Assembly (NCBI GenBank): GCA_963969395.1
Contig: OZ017803.1
Coordinates: 7,254,001-7,318,000, forward strand
Direction of reading: 5' to 3'
Length of the DNA stretch: 64,000 nt
Source: Pseudoscleropodium purum
Taxonomy: Eukaryota > Streptophyta > Bryopsida > Hypnales > Brachytheciaceae
The translations under genes and the position numbers were made by a program. Shown here piece by piece: positions 1 to 10,370 of the stretch. The notes beneath the pieces are model-generated. The model was not told the origin of the DNA. It did not search any database and saw only the letters and a program-made list of their open reading frames with translations. How positions within the stretch are numbered: the first letter of the stretch is position 1; each line of letters starts with the position of its first letter.

Positions 1-548
1 TTAACTACACAAAAATGCATTTTTTTATCCATGATTTTTTTGAAGGTTCTTGTATTAGTTCTTTATCATTTTTATGGTTTAGATTTTACTAGCTTTTCTT
101 TGAAAATATTCAATAATTCAAAAGTCAAAAGGTACTGATAGGTCTAACCTTAAAAAATAATTTTTTCAATTCAAAAAATGACCCTGGGAACAAGCACCCT
201 GGGCAACGTTCCTTCAAATCTCAGCACAACAAACTCAAAACCTCTTCAACACCCCTTATATCAAAATGGACTCTCCTGTGGAATGAATATACCAGACAAC
301 AAAAAAGAAACAAATGAAAGCATGCAGTCAGTCCTGTCGCAGGTACTTCAAAATCCTCCTTCCAAGAATTTTATTTAGTAAAAATAAAAAAGAACTTCAG
401 ATGCCAATTTCAGAATTACTGGCGTACAATTCATGAAGTCACAGTGAAATCAGGAACAATTTGAACATGCAAATGCCCTCCACATTTGAAGCAAATGACT
501 GGTTGTTGTTAGTTACCTGGTTAGTTAGGGCACTAATTAGGCATTTAA
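1..548. other. AT-rich intergenic, no gene seen
   Basis: This stretch has no long ORF with coding character, no tRNA-like fold and no recognised element end until the TTAA at 545. The short ORF at 178-378 has no recognisable domain and is not supported as a gene. Confidence 0.6.
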
Positions 549-1728
549 CCCCTAAATGATTTTGACTATGTTTTCACCAAAATTGCTCCAAAACTGCCAT
601 TTGTAGTACAAGTATCAAATTTTAGAAAAAAAAAACACTTTTGGACACATACAACCATAGGATCTTGTATTAAACTTGTTTAAAAAGATGTGGAAAAAAT
701 TTCAGAAATTTCTATTGTGTAGATTGCAAGATATTAGCATTTGAAGTGACAAATTTCTTTGTTTTGGCCCTACAAAACCAGCTACATTTCAAAAGGTTAC
801 ATTTATATGAAAAATTGTCTAAAATGGTGGTTACTCTTTGAAATCATTTTTTAAGTCAAGTTGGCTACATGCTTGAAATTTTTTAAACCATTTGGTATCA
901 TACAACATATAGGAAAAAATAACTAGTAGTAAGGAGTAGAGAATGATTAAAAATACTAAATTATAAACAATTTATTTATGGAACTAAATAATGACAATTT
1001 CAATGGTTGTAATGTTGTAATAGAGAATCTACACCCAATGTTTTTATTTTTTCCAAAAATATTGAAAATTGAGTCAAATAAAGGACTTCAAAGTTTGTTT
1101 TAGAATAGAGATTCCATAACAACTCACAATGTCCCACAAACTAGAAGTCCTCATAACTTTTGATTCATTGATCAAAATGGAATGATTCAAAGCTTTCCAA
1201 GTATATATATATATATATACAAAAAAAACATTTTCAAATTTTAGTTTTAAAAAAAAATGATTTTTAAAGAAGTTTTTTTTGCTACCCAAGTTGCCCATCG
1301 AGCATAGAAAAGTACATATCATACAATAACTTTTGAACCATGTAGTAAAAAGTTATAAAAATTGTTGGGCCTTAAAACTACTCTTTGGGCACATGTTGTG
1401 ATAAAATTTCAGCAAAAAATAGATAAAAACTCCATTTGTGGTGAATTGCCCAAAATTTCTATATTGCTAAAAACGCAGTTTGCACTATAAGAAAACCTTG
1501 TTTTAGGTGACAAATTGACATCAAAAGGAACGAATTTTAGATGACATTCAAGGTTCCATAAAAAAAGAAAAAATTCATGTTTTTATGTCAACAATAATGT
1601 CCATTGATGTTATATTGGACATCATTGTTGACATAAAAACATGTTTGTTTGTTTTTCAATGTCACCTAAAATCTATTCCTTTTGACATCAATAAACTTTG
1701 GTTTCTTATAGTGATAGGTGTTTAGGGG
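549..1728. mobile_element. TTAA-bounded repeat element, large type, with nested MITE
   Basis: The segment is flanked by TTAA on both sides (545-548 and 1729-1732). It opens with CCCCTAAATG and closes with the inverse TTTAGGGG, giving short terminal inverted repeats. Diverged homologous DNA is seen at 7760-8490, at 12970-13105 (right end only) and from about 63656 to the window edge, so this is a dispersed family. No transposase ORF is visible, so it is non-autonomous. TTAA flanks with C-rich ends recall piggyBac-type elements, but that assignment is inference. Confidence 0.55.
1483..1713. mobile_element. CACTA-type foldback MITE, copy 1
   Basis: The element begins CACTATAAGAAAACC and ends with the inverse, TTTCTTATAGTG. 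The centre is a long near-perfect hairpin with arms around CATGTTTTTATGTCAACA. A second copy lies inverted at 61788-61986. The homologous DNA at 13030-13095 lacks this insert and serves as an empty site. No matching 3-bp target duplication is visible for this copy (TTG left, ATA right). Confidence 0.75.
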
Positions 1729-1739
1729 TTAAGGTATTC

Positions 1740-1960
1740 CTAGTTCTTTAACCCAAAAATGATGAGGTGGCCATTTTTTGGTCAATGAATGACAAAAGTT
1801 CTTGTTGTATAGGATAGAAGTGTAGCTATTTATCCTCCAAATTTTGTACGAAAAGGGAAGGTCTTCTACAATACCTTGACTTCCATTGAGTACCTTTTCG
1901 TTTTTTTAATCCAAAAATGCACACGGTAATAAAAAAGGATGATTTCCAAAGTGACCCTTG
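1740..1960. repeat. Dispersed repeat family R1, copy 1
   Basis: This block shares a continuous run of similarity with 7015-7235 and 35345-35580. Shared landmarks are a CCATTTTTT/GACGTTTTTT segment, GACAAAAGTGCAACTATTCATC or a close variant of it, and a conserved TCTTCTACAAT tract. It begins beside a TTAACCC motif like the ends of the TTAA-bounded elements. It has no coding potential. Confidence 0.65.
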
Positions 1961-1967
1961 TGTTGTT

Positions 1968-2938
1968 TAAACCCTCACCGCCCAAGGGGACCAAAAGTGT
2001 CCTTAGAGAGTTTCAAGTCAAAATCAAAGTGTTGTAACTCTTGCATTTAACATCCAAATTCAATAAACTTGTTGGAAAAATTGTGCTCTCTTTTCAAATT
2101 TATGTGGTAAAATTTTTAGATCAATACAAGCTATATTGATTTCTTGAAAGCCAATCGAAGTTCATAGGTTCAATGTGAGTCCATGAAATTGCAGTTGATG
2201 GTTGAAACTTTGGGGGGGTTGTATCTCCTTCATCCAATGTTTGTTTTCAATAAAAAAAAAATTTGGATTATGTTCCCCTTGAATTCTAGTTATTGTGGTA
2301 AAATTTTCATGTAATTCCAAGTTGTTTTGAATGTTTGGGAGCAATTCAAAGTTCAAAATCTTGGCATTTTTGGATTACAATGAACTTGTGTCTTCTCCAT
2401 ACAATGTCCATTTCCAATAAATTTTTTTGAAAAAGTTATGCATACTAGTCTTATTTGTGTGGCTAAAATTTCATGTCAATCCAAGAAGTTGTAAGGGATT
2501 GAGAAGCATTTTAGTAGGAGGTTAAGCCTTAGATGTGTTTTTTGCAACTTTTCTTGCCTATTTTTTGACATTTGCAAGCCATTTTGGAAATACATTGAGT
2601 CAATTTATTGATATTTTTTTCCTCAATGTGTTTATATGCTAGTTTTGAATCACTTTATGGTTTCATGGTTTTTCATTAGAGTAAGTTTAGAAATCGAATT
2701 TCACCTCCAAGTGTGTTGTTAGGAAAATTTCAGCATCTTTTTTCAACACTAAAACATTATAATCTTTCAATCTATACGGTCAAATCACTCCAAATTTGAC
2801 TCACATCATCTACAACATGTTCACTACAAGTTTCTACGGTTAAGATCTTTATAACTTAGTGACATTTACATCTACATCACTTCAAAAGCACTGATGTTTT
2901 AAAACTCAAAACGGCCTTGGGTGGTGAAAGGTTAAGGG
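1968..2938. mobile_element. AT-rich TIR element with CACCGCCCAAGG ends
   Basis: The left end reads ACCCTCACCGCCCAAGG. The right end, reverse-complemented, reads CCTTTCACCACCCAAGG, an imperfect inverted repeat of about 17 bp, and the right end abuts GGGTTAA. The interior contains sequence related to the TTAA-bounded family. No transposase is present. Boundaries are approximate. Confidence 0.45.
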
Positions 2939-3283
2939 TTAAGACTTGCTAACAAGACAAAGCATCTGCTACAAATATTATAGTTTTCAAGCCCCTTCAA
3001 TTTGATTAGAGAGTTGCAATACCAACCTTTGAGACACCTATAGCAACAACAACCTTGGTTGCCATTGTCTAAAGAATGGCTAGATGATCTTAAATTTTTT
3101 TAATAAAACCAAAAGTTCCTAGCTAGAAATAGGATTATTCCTCGATGTTCATCCTAAACGGCACTCTACACTTGACACATGAGATTATGCACCTATTAGC
3201 ACTTTGCTACAAGCCTAAACCCTACTCATTTCACTAATAGGGTTTAGGTGATTCATAGGATTACCTAGCCATTCTGCAGGGCA

Positions 3284-3416
3284 ATGGTGTCGAGGTCGGT
3301 ACTACTACAGTTACAGTTTAGCCCCAATCTTCGTGAGGTGCCTCTCAATAACAAGAGCTCTTCTTCCAAGTTTGCGTTCCTAGAGCCTGGAGGGCTTCGT
3401 GGGGGGTAATTTCGTG
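3284..3416 (+). other. Orphan exon-like ORF with transit-peptide-like composition
   Basis: An ATG at 3284 opens a short frame of about 44 codons. It is rich in Ser, Leu, Arg and Lys and nearly free of acidic residues at its start, which resembles a plastid transit peptide. It runs directly into a plausible splice donor (GG|GTAATT), where the frame also stops. No downstream exon with a recognisable domain follows on this strand. It may be a first exon of an unrecognised gene or a remnant. The product is unknown. Confidence 0.25.
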
Positions 3417-3429
3417 ATTTTGAATGTAA

Positions 3430-4200
3430 TCTCGCCTCTCCTCATCCATTTGGAGTGCCCGGATTCAAATCCTTCTCAAAATATATATATCAATTTCTCC
3501 GATACTTCATCAGAAGTTATTATTAACAGAGAATTTTATGGATGAATATACAGTTATGGAGGATTCTATCCGTTTATTCCTTACCTACTATACTGTACTG
3601 TACATCCATTCCAGGATGCAAGTCCGTCACTAGTATACAAACTAGAAAATAGAATTTGTTTTTCTGGTGATGATCTTCCCGCCTCATGCTTGAGCTCGAT
3701 CGATCGGTTCCCGAACCCTTCGTCGCCACCGAAGTCTCTATTGCAGGAATTCGAGTAGTTAATGCCATCTTGTCGAAGACAGACACAACAACATACTTTG
3801 ATTTAATTCCACCGAGCTGGAAAGGTTCTGGATAGCCACAAAGCCACAAACAGAAATCGTCATAACTCATAAAAATGAACAACGACCCCATCCACCTCCG
3901 ACGCTCTCGGCACCCACGATCTGCTCCGATATATTTCATCACAATCCGAGTGAAATAGGGATCCGAAACTTCCGACTGTTTTCTGTCTCCACATTCTCAT
4001 TCCATCTTGTCTTGGGACTATGTTGCAACTGCTTTTTGTTCATTCCATCATATCTAGCTATGCGTTGGAAGGTCCGGATTTGATATTTGTTAGACTGGAT
4101 TTATAGTTTCACTGGAAAGTTTGATAATAATGCTATGTGGTAGAGCGTTTGATCGGGATGTGAAATCAGTTATGTCGTCATAGATCGCGATCGGTAGTTT
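3430..4200. other. CpG-richer intergenic block upstream of the DUF3537 gene
   Basis: GC and CpG rise here (for example around 3660-3760 and 3880-3930) relative to the AT-rich DNA to the left. A minus-strand frame at 3574-3942 is open but shows no family resemblance and has no convincing splice donor. The block may include promoter sequence for the gene starting at 4486. No specific element could be defined. Confidence 0.35.
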
Positions 4201-4214
4201 GGAAGTTGTATTGC

Positions 4215-4460
4215 AACATTTTAGTGAGCAAGATTGCAAGGTTGCAAGAGAAGAAGGTGTATGAAGTGAGCAAGATCGCAAGATGTGTTTGGAGTAAGCG
4301 AGGATTGCAAGATTTGCGTGGCTGGATCGGAGTAAGCGCGATTGCCACGTACATTGCCACAGCTTAGTTAGCAAGATAGCAAGGTATATTAAAGGGAGCA
4401 AGTACTGCAAGATCGCAAGAAACATATTCGAGTGCAAGTATTGCAAGATTTGCACGCCGG
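4215..4460 (+). repeat. GCAAG-rich degenerate repeat in the leader of the DUF3537 gene
   Basis: About thirteen GCAAG pentamers occur in roughly 245 bp, mostly as GCAAGATNGCAAG or ATTGCAAGATTTGC. The block ends about 25 bp before the ATG at 4486 and is probably part of the 5' leader or promoter. It looks like decayed tandem duplication of a short unit. Confidence 0.6.
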
Positions 4461-4485
4461 ACGTGATTGAGGACTTGAGGGAGCC

Positions 4486-5911
4486 ATGGGAGACGATCGA
4501 GAATCTTGCGACGAAGCTCGGCCGTTACCTCCCGACCTGGAAGCGCCACTACTTCGCAAGATAGTGAACTTCGCAGGCGTAGTCCGCGGTGTCCAGTTCG
4601 CAGGGACAGTCCCCGATCTCGTAGAAGAATCCTTCGACCCCGAGAAGGAGGAACAAAAGGCTCTTCTTCGCAAAACCCTCCTCAAGCGCACCCTGTCCAA
4701 TCCCAAGGACGAGCTTCACTAGTTCCGCACGGGTCTCGCCTGGCTTGGCTTAGACCAGTCCACAACCCCGAAGGTCATTTGGTCCCGCATCCTCTTCATC
4801 ACGCTCACCTTTCTTGTCCGCCTCTTCAACTACACCTACGTCTCTTGCGACACCTGCGACTTAGGTCACCGCCACCCATTTGAAAAGCTGGTGCAAACCT
4901 CCGAGAGCGTCCTCGCAGCCGTTTCTTTTCTCTCCCTTTCCCACATTCTTCACACCTACGGCCTGCGCCGCACACTCCTTGACAAGATCGTGCGCGAGTC
5001 TCCGGAGGTTCAATTAGGGTTTCAAGGGGAGCTAAGAAGCGCGTTTCATGTGCTCGCTTGGATGCTGTTGCCCACATTTGTAGTCGAACTCGGTCATCGC
5101 ACGTGGTGGTATTACTATGTCACCGTCTCAATACCTGATCTTCCCCACATCAACGTCATCCTTTGCATCACTGCTGTAATTTCCTGGCTCTATCGAACTT
5201 CAGTGTTCCTCTTCATGTGCGTGCTCTTCCGGCTCATGTGTTCCCTCCAAGTGCTGCGTCTCCAAGGTTACTACAAGCTTCTGGAAATGACTTCCGAAGT
5301 TTCAACCATTCTTAAGGAGCACATGAAGATTCGCAGCCAGTTGACGACGATCAGTCACCGTTTCCGCGTGTTTCTCACCCTTGCATTGTTTTCTATCATC
5401 CTCAGTCAGTTGTCGTCTCTGTTGGAGATTTTGCTGGAAGCTCGAACGATTACTTTCTTCCGTGCAGGTGACTTGGCACTCTGCTCGCTGGTGCACTTGA
5501 CTGGTTTGGGCCTGTGCTTGCAAGGAGCAGCGAAGATTACGCACAAAGCGCAGCACATCGTGGCGAGTGTGAGCAAGTGGCATGCACTTGCAACTTGTAG
5601 CCCGGGCTCGGTTGTGGAGCAGCAGGGGCCAGTGGAAAGTTTTTGGCCCGGCTCATCCTCTGTTGCATAGTAAAACACAATCTTCAGAGGATTTGGTGGG
5701 CTCTAATCGAGACTTGAATTCTTTTCAGGAGGAGCTGGCGCATGACTTGGAGGCTTTCCAGAAGAGGCAGGCGCTGGTGACGTACTTGCAGCATACGCGG
5801 GCAGGGATTTCATTGTATGGGTTTGTGTTGGACAGAGGGTTTTTGTACATGATTTTGGGGGTGGCGTTCTCATCGACGCTATTTATTCTTGGGAAAACCA
5901 TCTTGGCTTAA
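4486..5911 (+). pseudogene. DUF3537 / plant gustatory-receptor-like membrane protein, interrupted
   Basis: The translation matches the plant DUF3537 family, polytopic membrane proteins regarded as the plant relatives of insect gustatory and odorant receptors. Their ligand is unknown. Reading from the ATG at 4486, 78 codons end at TAG (4720-4722). The same frame resumes immediately with FRTGLAWLGLDQS and stays open to 5670, covering several hydrophobic segments and the KWHALATC region. The family-typical C-terminus (QKRQALVTYLQ, then YGFVLDRGFLY) lies one frame over and ends at the TAA at 5909-5911. A 97-nt intron at 5632-5728 (GTGGAA..TTTTCAG) would restore that frame. The alternative is a frameshift, because the putative intron itself reads like coding sequence. 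The early TAG has no such rescue, so the gene is called a pseudogene. A sequencing error, a downstream start or readthrough remain possible. Intact length would be about 440-475 residues, normal for the family. Confidence 0.75.
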
Positions 5912-7014
5912 CCCCCTTTCAGGATGTGAGCACTGCTCATACAGTGAAGATACTGTTGCAACTTCCAAGTGCAAAGGCTTGATGAAGACTGTATTGGAGT
6001 GTATGGGCAGATTGAATTTGGAGTTTTGAGGTACTGCTTTGGGAATATGCCTATCACACCAAGAAATGCACGATGTTTTAGCCTAATATTTATGTTGATT
6101 CCAATCACTTGATTTGTCAGCAAGTTCAACTCAAGTGGGCTGAACTAACATAGGTTAAAAGTACATACACATTCTTGTCGTGCTAATGCAAGGAAGAGAG
6201 ATTATCCCAAGTTGCCCTGATCTTGTTGAGTTTAAGAATGATAAAATTAATGCTCAGGTAACTATTGGAGAAGAATTTAGCTGCAGGGAAAAGGGTGGAT
6301 GGTCAGCATTACTCTAGGATTTTAGGGCTTTTGTGAACCAATTTTTATGTGAATAATTGTTTGCTTGATTTGATTTGTGGCAATAAGGTACTCCAAATGA
6401 AATTTTCTACGTGCGGTAGTGGTTGAGTACCTGTCTCACGTCAATTTCTGAGTGAGGTACATGGGAACTTTTGAGTGGATAGTGAGGAGAGGTACCCACT
6501 ATCCACCCAAAAGTGATTCCATTTTTGGGCTCATTTTGGGGTTTTAAAGATTTTAAAATTTTCATTTGCAACCCACCTCTCCCTCCCCCCTCTTGTAATT
6601 TTGATAAAATCAACACAATGACAATCAATATGGGATAATTCCTCCATATTCATATCCGGTATTGTATTTGTATTCGCTATCCATATCCAGTATTCATCCA
6701 TATCCATATCCAATATTGTATTTGTATCTAGTACTCGTTCTCAATATTCATCCCATATATGTATCTAGTACTATGTATGTATCCGATATTCATTTTGTAT
6801 TTCATATTTGGACGGCTTAGATTAAATCTCACAAGATCAATGGCTTGTGATTTTTTGAGAAATCAATAGCAATTTTGAAGGTAAGCATTTAAAAAAAAAT
6901 CAACAACCTGTCAATTTTTTGAGAAGAGGGGGGAGCAACTAATGCAAATTAGGGTAGGAGCCATCTTTTAAGTGGATAGTGAGGTACATGGAAACTTTCA
7001 TTTTGAGTATTTTT
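5912..7014. other. Intergenic, no gene seen
   Basis: This holds the 3' flank of the DUF3537 gene and then AT-rich DNA. A pyrimidine-rich section at 6640-6790 repeats TATCC/ATATCC-type words (for example CATATCCAGTATTCATCC). No coding sequence is supported. Confidence 0.5.
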
Positions 7015-7235
7015 TAACCTTTAAATGACACCACGACCATTTTTTGATTGATGAGTGACAAACAATCTCTTCATGATGGACAAAAGTGCAACTATTCATC
7101 ATCCAAAATTTGGATGAAAAAGAGAGGTTTTCTATAGTAGTTTGACTTCCAATGGGTGCTTTTGCATTTTTTTTAATTCAACAATTCATGCAATATCAAA
7201 ACTCATGATTTATATGGTGATCAACTTGTCCTCTA
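7015..7235. repeat. Dispersed repeat family R1, copy 2
   Basis: Diverged direct copy of the blocks at 1740-1960 and 35345-35580, with the same order of landmarks (CCATTTTTTGATTGATGAG, GACAAAAGTGCAACTATTC, GCTTTTGCATTTTT). Non-coding. Confidence 0.65.
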
Positions 7236-7575
7236 AGGATTAAAGCTTCTTGCCACCAAAAGGAATTAGACTTCCTTGATGGATCCCTATTTGAATGGTT
7301 GACAATCTTTATAGCATTTATATCAATCATGGCAATCCTTAGCTATAGCTAACTATAGCCTTCATCAAAATTCAAGACAATTTTCACCTACATCCCTAAA
7401 GGTTAGAAACATTAGAAGATTTGTGGGCCCTCAGAAGGATTGTGAGTTCCCAAATTGCAGGAATAGCCCTACAAAGGGCTTTGGCAACTTGCTAATATGG
7501 CACAGTGACTACCACGTCTAGAAAAAAACACTTTTAAATGAATTTTTTTTTGAGTTGTTTTCTTCATTTCAAGAT

Positions 7576-7576
<1 letters not shown>

Positions 7577-7653
<77 letters not shown>
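7577..7653. repeat. (TA)n microsatellite followed by a poly-T tract
   Basis: About 48 bp of alternating TA run directly into roughly 29 consecutive T. Length is likely polymorphic and prone to assembly error. Confidence 0.95.
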
Positions 7654-7658
<5 letters not shown>

Positions 7659-7759
7659 TTAAAAATTGGGTCTGAAACAGCCATGTTCAAAATATTATAG
7701 GGGGAGAAGTTCGTGACACTTCTACTTAAAATGGCCCTTCTAAGGGCCCCCAAATCCTC

Positions 7760-8490
7760 TAATGCTATGTTTTCACCAAAAACACTCAAAAACCATTATT
7801 TCTAATACAAGCACCAAATTTTAGATGAAAAACATTTGTAGACATATAAATACAATAGTTTGAAAAGATGTGGAAAAAATTTCAAAATTTTTTACTATAT
7901 AGATTGCAAGATATTAACATTTAAGAAAAACAAAACTCATTTTTTTAGCCCTATATATGAAAATATAGGCAGCTGTACTTCACAAGGTCACATTTGTATG
8001 AAAAAATGTCCAAAATGGTAGTGCTTCTTTGAATTCATTCTTCAAGGTAAGTTCACTACATGCTTGAAAAAATTTAGGTCATTTGGAATTGCACAACATA
8101 TAGGAAAAAAATAGTTAGTAGAAAGAAGTACAAAGTGATTCAAAACACTAAATTGTTAAGAATTTAATTATAAAATTGAGAATTTTTATTTTTTTCAAAA
8201 ATATTAAAAATTGAATTAAATAAAGGACTCCAAAGTTTATTTTTGAGTTAGGAATCCATAACTACCCGCAAATTAGAATACCTCATAACTTTCATCTTGT
8301 AAATCGAAATGGAATGATTCAAATCTTTCCACATATATATAAATTTAGAAAATCAATTTCAAATTTTTATTTTTGAAAAAAGTATTTTTTTAAGAATCTT
8401 TTGGGCTGCCCATCGAACATTGAAAATTACATATTATGCAATAACTTTTGAACCATGTAGTCAAAATCCACTCAAAACTGCCATTTTTGT
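7760..8490. repeat. Diverged copy of the 549-1728 repeat
   Basis: The order of conserved words matches 549-1400: a TTTTCACCAAAA segment, AAAGATGTGGAAAAAATTTC, AGATTGCAAGATATTA, and ACTTTTGAACCATGTAGT. The terminal TTAACCCC is not preserved on the left, so this copy is truncated or decayed. Confidence 0.65.
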
Positions 8491-8689
8491 TGCGTTCACC
8501 CAAGAAAACAAAAAAATCATTTTTTAAGAATCTAACCATATAATCTTGTACTTCACTTGTCTTAGCTCATGTGTTAAAAATTTCATGAAGGTTGACTACT
8601 TATGGAAGCCGACCCATTTTTTATCACCCCTCCATTTTCAACTTGTAGGCTATTCCAATTTTGTGAAGTTGTGGCACAGTTCCCAGAGT

Positions 8690-8890
8690 GGTTGTGGCGC
8701 AAGATGATTGGTTGCGAGGCTTTTAATATTGCAATCAGCCCTTGATTGATTTGCAATTAGCCTATGGTTGGAAATAGAAAAGCCTACATCACTAGTATAG
8801 GTCATATAGTACAGTTCAACTAAAAAATTCATAATAATTACATTTTGAGCTAAAAAATTCTAGAAAATTATGTAATTCTTATAAAAATCT
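8690..8890. repeat. Dispersed repeat family R2, copy 1
   Basis: Direct copy of 20205-20405. The shared core includes TTAGCCTATGGTTGGAAATA or CTAGCCTATGGTTGGAAATA, then CCTACAT and TCATAATAATTA. A 60-codon minus-strand ORF across it is not conserved as a frame. Confidence 0.6.
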
Positions 8891-10370
8891 ATTTCTATGG
8901 AAACAGGTTGGTTCCCATAGATTGGAAGATATTAGCATTCAAAGTTTAAAAAAAAAAATTTTTAACAATGTTCTACATATTCAAATAACTTTGACCACCA
9001 ATTGTAGAATTTTTTTGCACTACAAACTTTGAATTAAAAAAAATTTATATTGAAGAATTGAGTTGAAAGTTTAGGAAAAAACTTTTCAATCAAAAAACAC
9101 TTGATTTTCAATCTTTAAAAAATTGTTAACTAGAAGTAGGTCCAAGATTGAAAAAAAAAAATTGTTAATAGCTTCAAGATGGGATTTGTCGCAGCACAGG
9201 GCAGGTCAATTCCCCATTATACTCACAAAAATCGCTCTAGAGTATAACTAAGTGACTCTAAAGATCGAACCCACGAGATCCTGTGAAGTATCTAGCTCTA
9301 TTAAGCAGTTAAGCTCAGTCAGTATGCCAATCTTACTTTCCGGTCCTAGATCTAGAACCAGAAATACTACCACACCGGGTAACTACAGACCGGATTACTC
9401 CTTCTTCCGGTCCTACTAACTATCCGGTCCGTACAAACACCCAAATCCCAGGATCTCACAACTTCCGATCCTGGAAATCCGTCCTGACCAATCCGGTCGG
9501 GATGGTCATCCTGTACTCGTAATCCTATCCGGTTTGGTTTTGCCTCTGTTTCACCATCAGAGGGGTCGCCGCTTAATTTTGAGAGTGGTAGGCCCACCAC
9601 TCCTTCCGTGACTTATAGTGGCTGAAGACCCACTGTCCTACCTTCTAGACTCCTAAGCTAATCCGGATCCGGTTTGGTCCTTCACAACAACCCAGATAGC
9701 AATCCGGGTCGTAGGTCACACAAAGACCCCACACTCGACCCTCTCGTACTACAACGACCTTGATGCTACTTCCGATCCGTGCGAAGACAGGTGGTTACAA
9801 GTGCACCCGTCCGTTCCAACATCAACTAAAGTTCTTCCGTTACCCATACAGGTGGTGAGACCTCACAGGAGATCGGACACTCGACCGGATTTCCCACCCG
9901 GGAGTTCTAGCGCAGCTAAGGAATCCCTCCCTACCCGCCTAGCCTAACAACGGCTTTCTCACCCGGAATCTCAAACTCTAGACGTGCTGAGGAACTAAGT
10001 TCACTCCCAACTCTTCGGTACCTACTCACATGCACCTTGGATCGGAAAACAAACACCAAGGGGAGAAATCACTTGCAAACCGACTCGTACTATCCTAACT
10101 CCACATCATACAATCCTGTCGCGCTAGAGAGAGACACACAATGAGGAGAAAAGAAAGGTACAAGAAGTTTGCAAAATGAAAAAAACTCCCAATTCCCTTC
10201 GCAGGAACCGATTTATATACAAAGGGTCAAAACCCTAAAAGCACAAAAAGGAGCGGAAAACCCGTGGGGGTCCGCCGCCACCTAAATCTAACTTCCGGTC
10301 TAACCTAATACTATTGAGCCGGATCCGGATCCGGATCCGCTCCTACTCCTAACTGAAATTCAAATCCTAT

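Noticed and set aside
549..558. CCCTAAA / TTTAGGG words as interstitial telomere repeats
   Set aside because: Each occurrence is a single unit at an element end, within a longer conserved CCCCTAAATG terminus. No tandem TTTAGGG array exists.
3574..3942. 122-codon minus-strand ORF in a CpG-rich patch
   Set aside because: No family resemblance, hydrophobic tail of random appearance, no convincing splice donor. GC content alone can keep such a frame open.
9250..9300. tRNA-like box B sequence (GATCGAACCC)
   Set aside because: No matching box A or cloverleaf around it. It lies within the mobile element.
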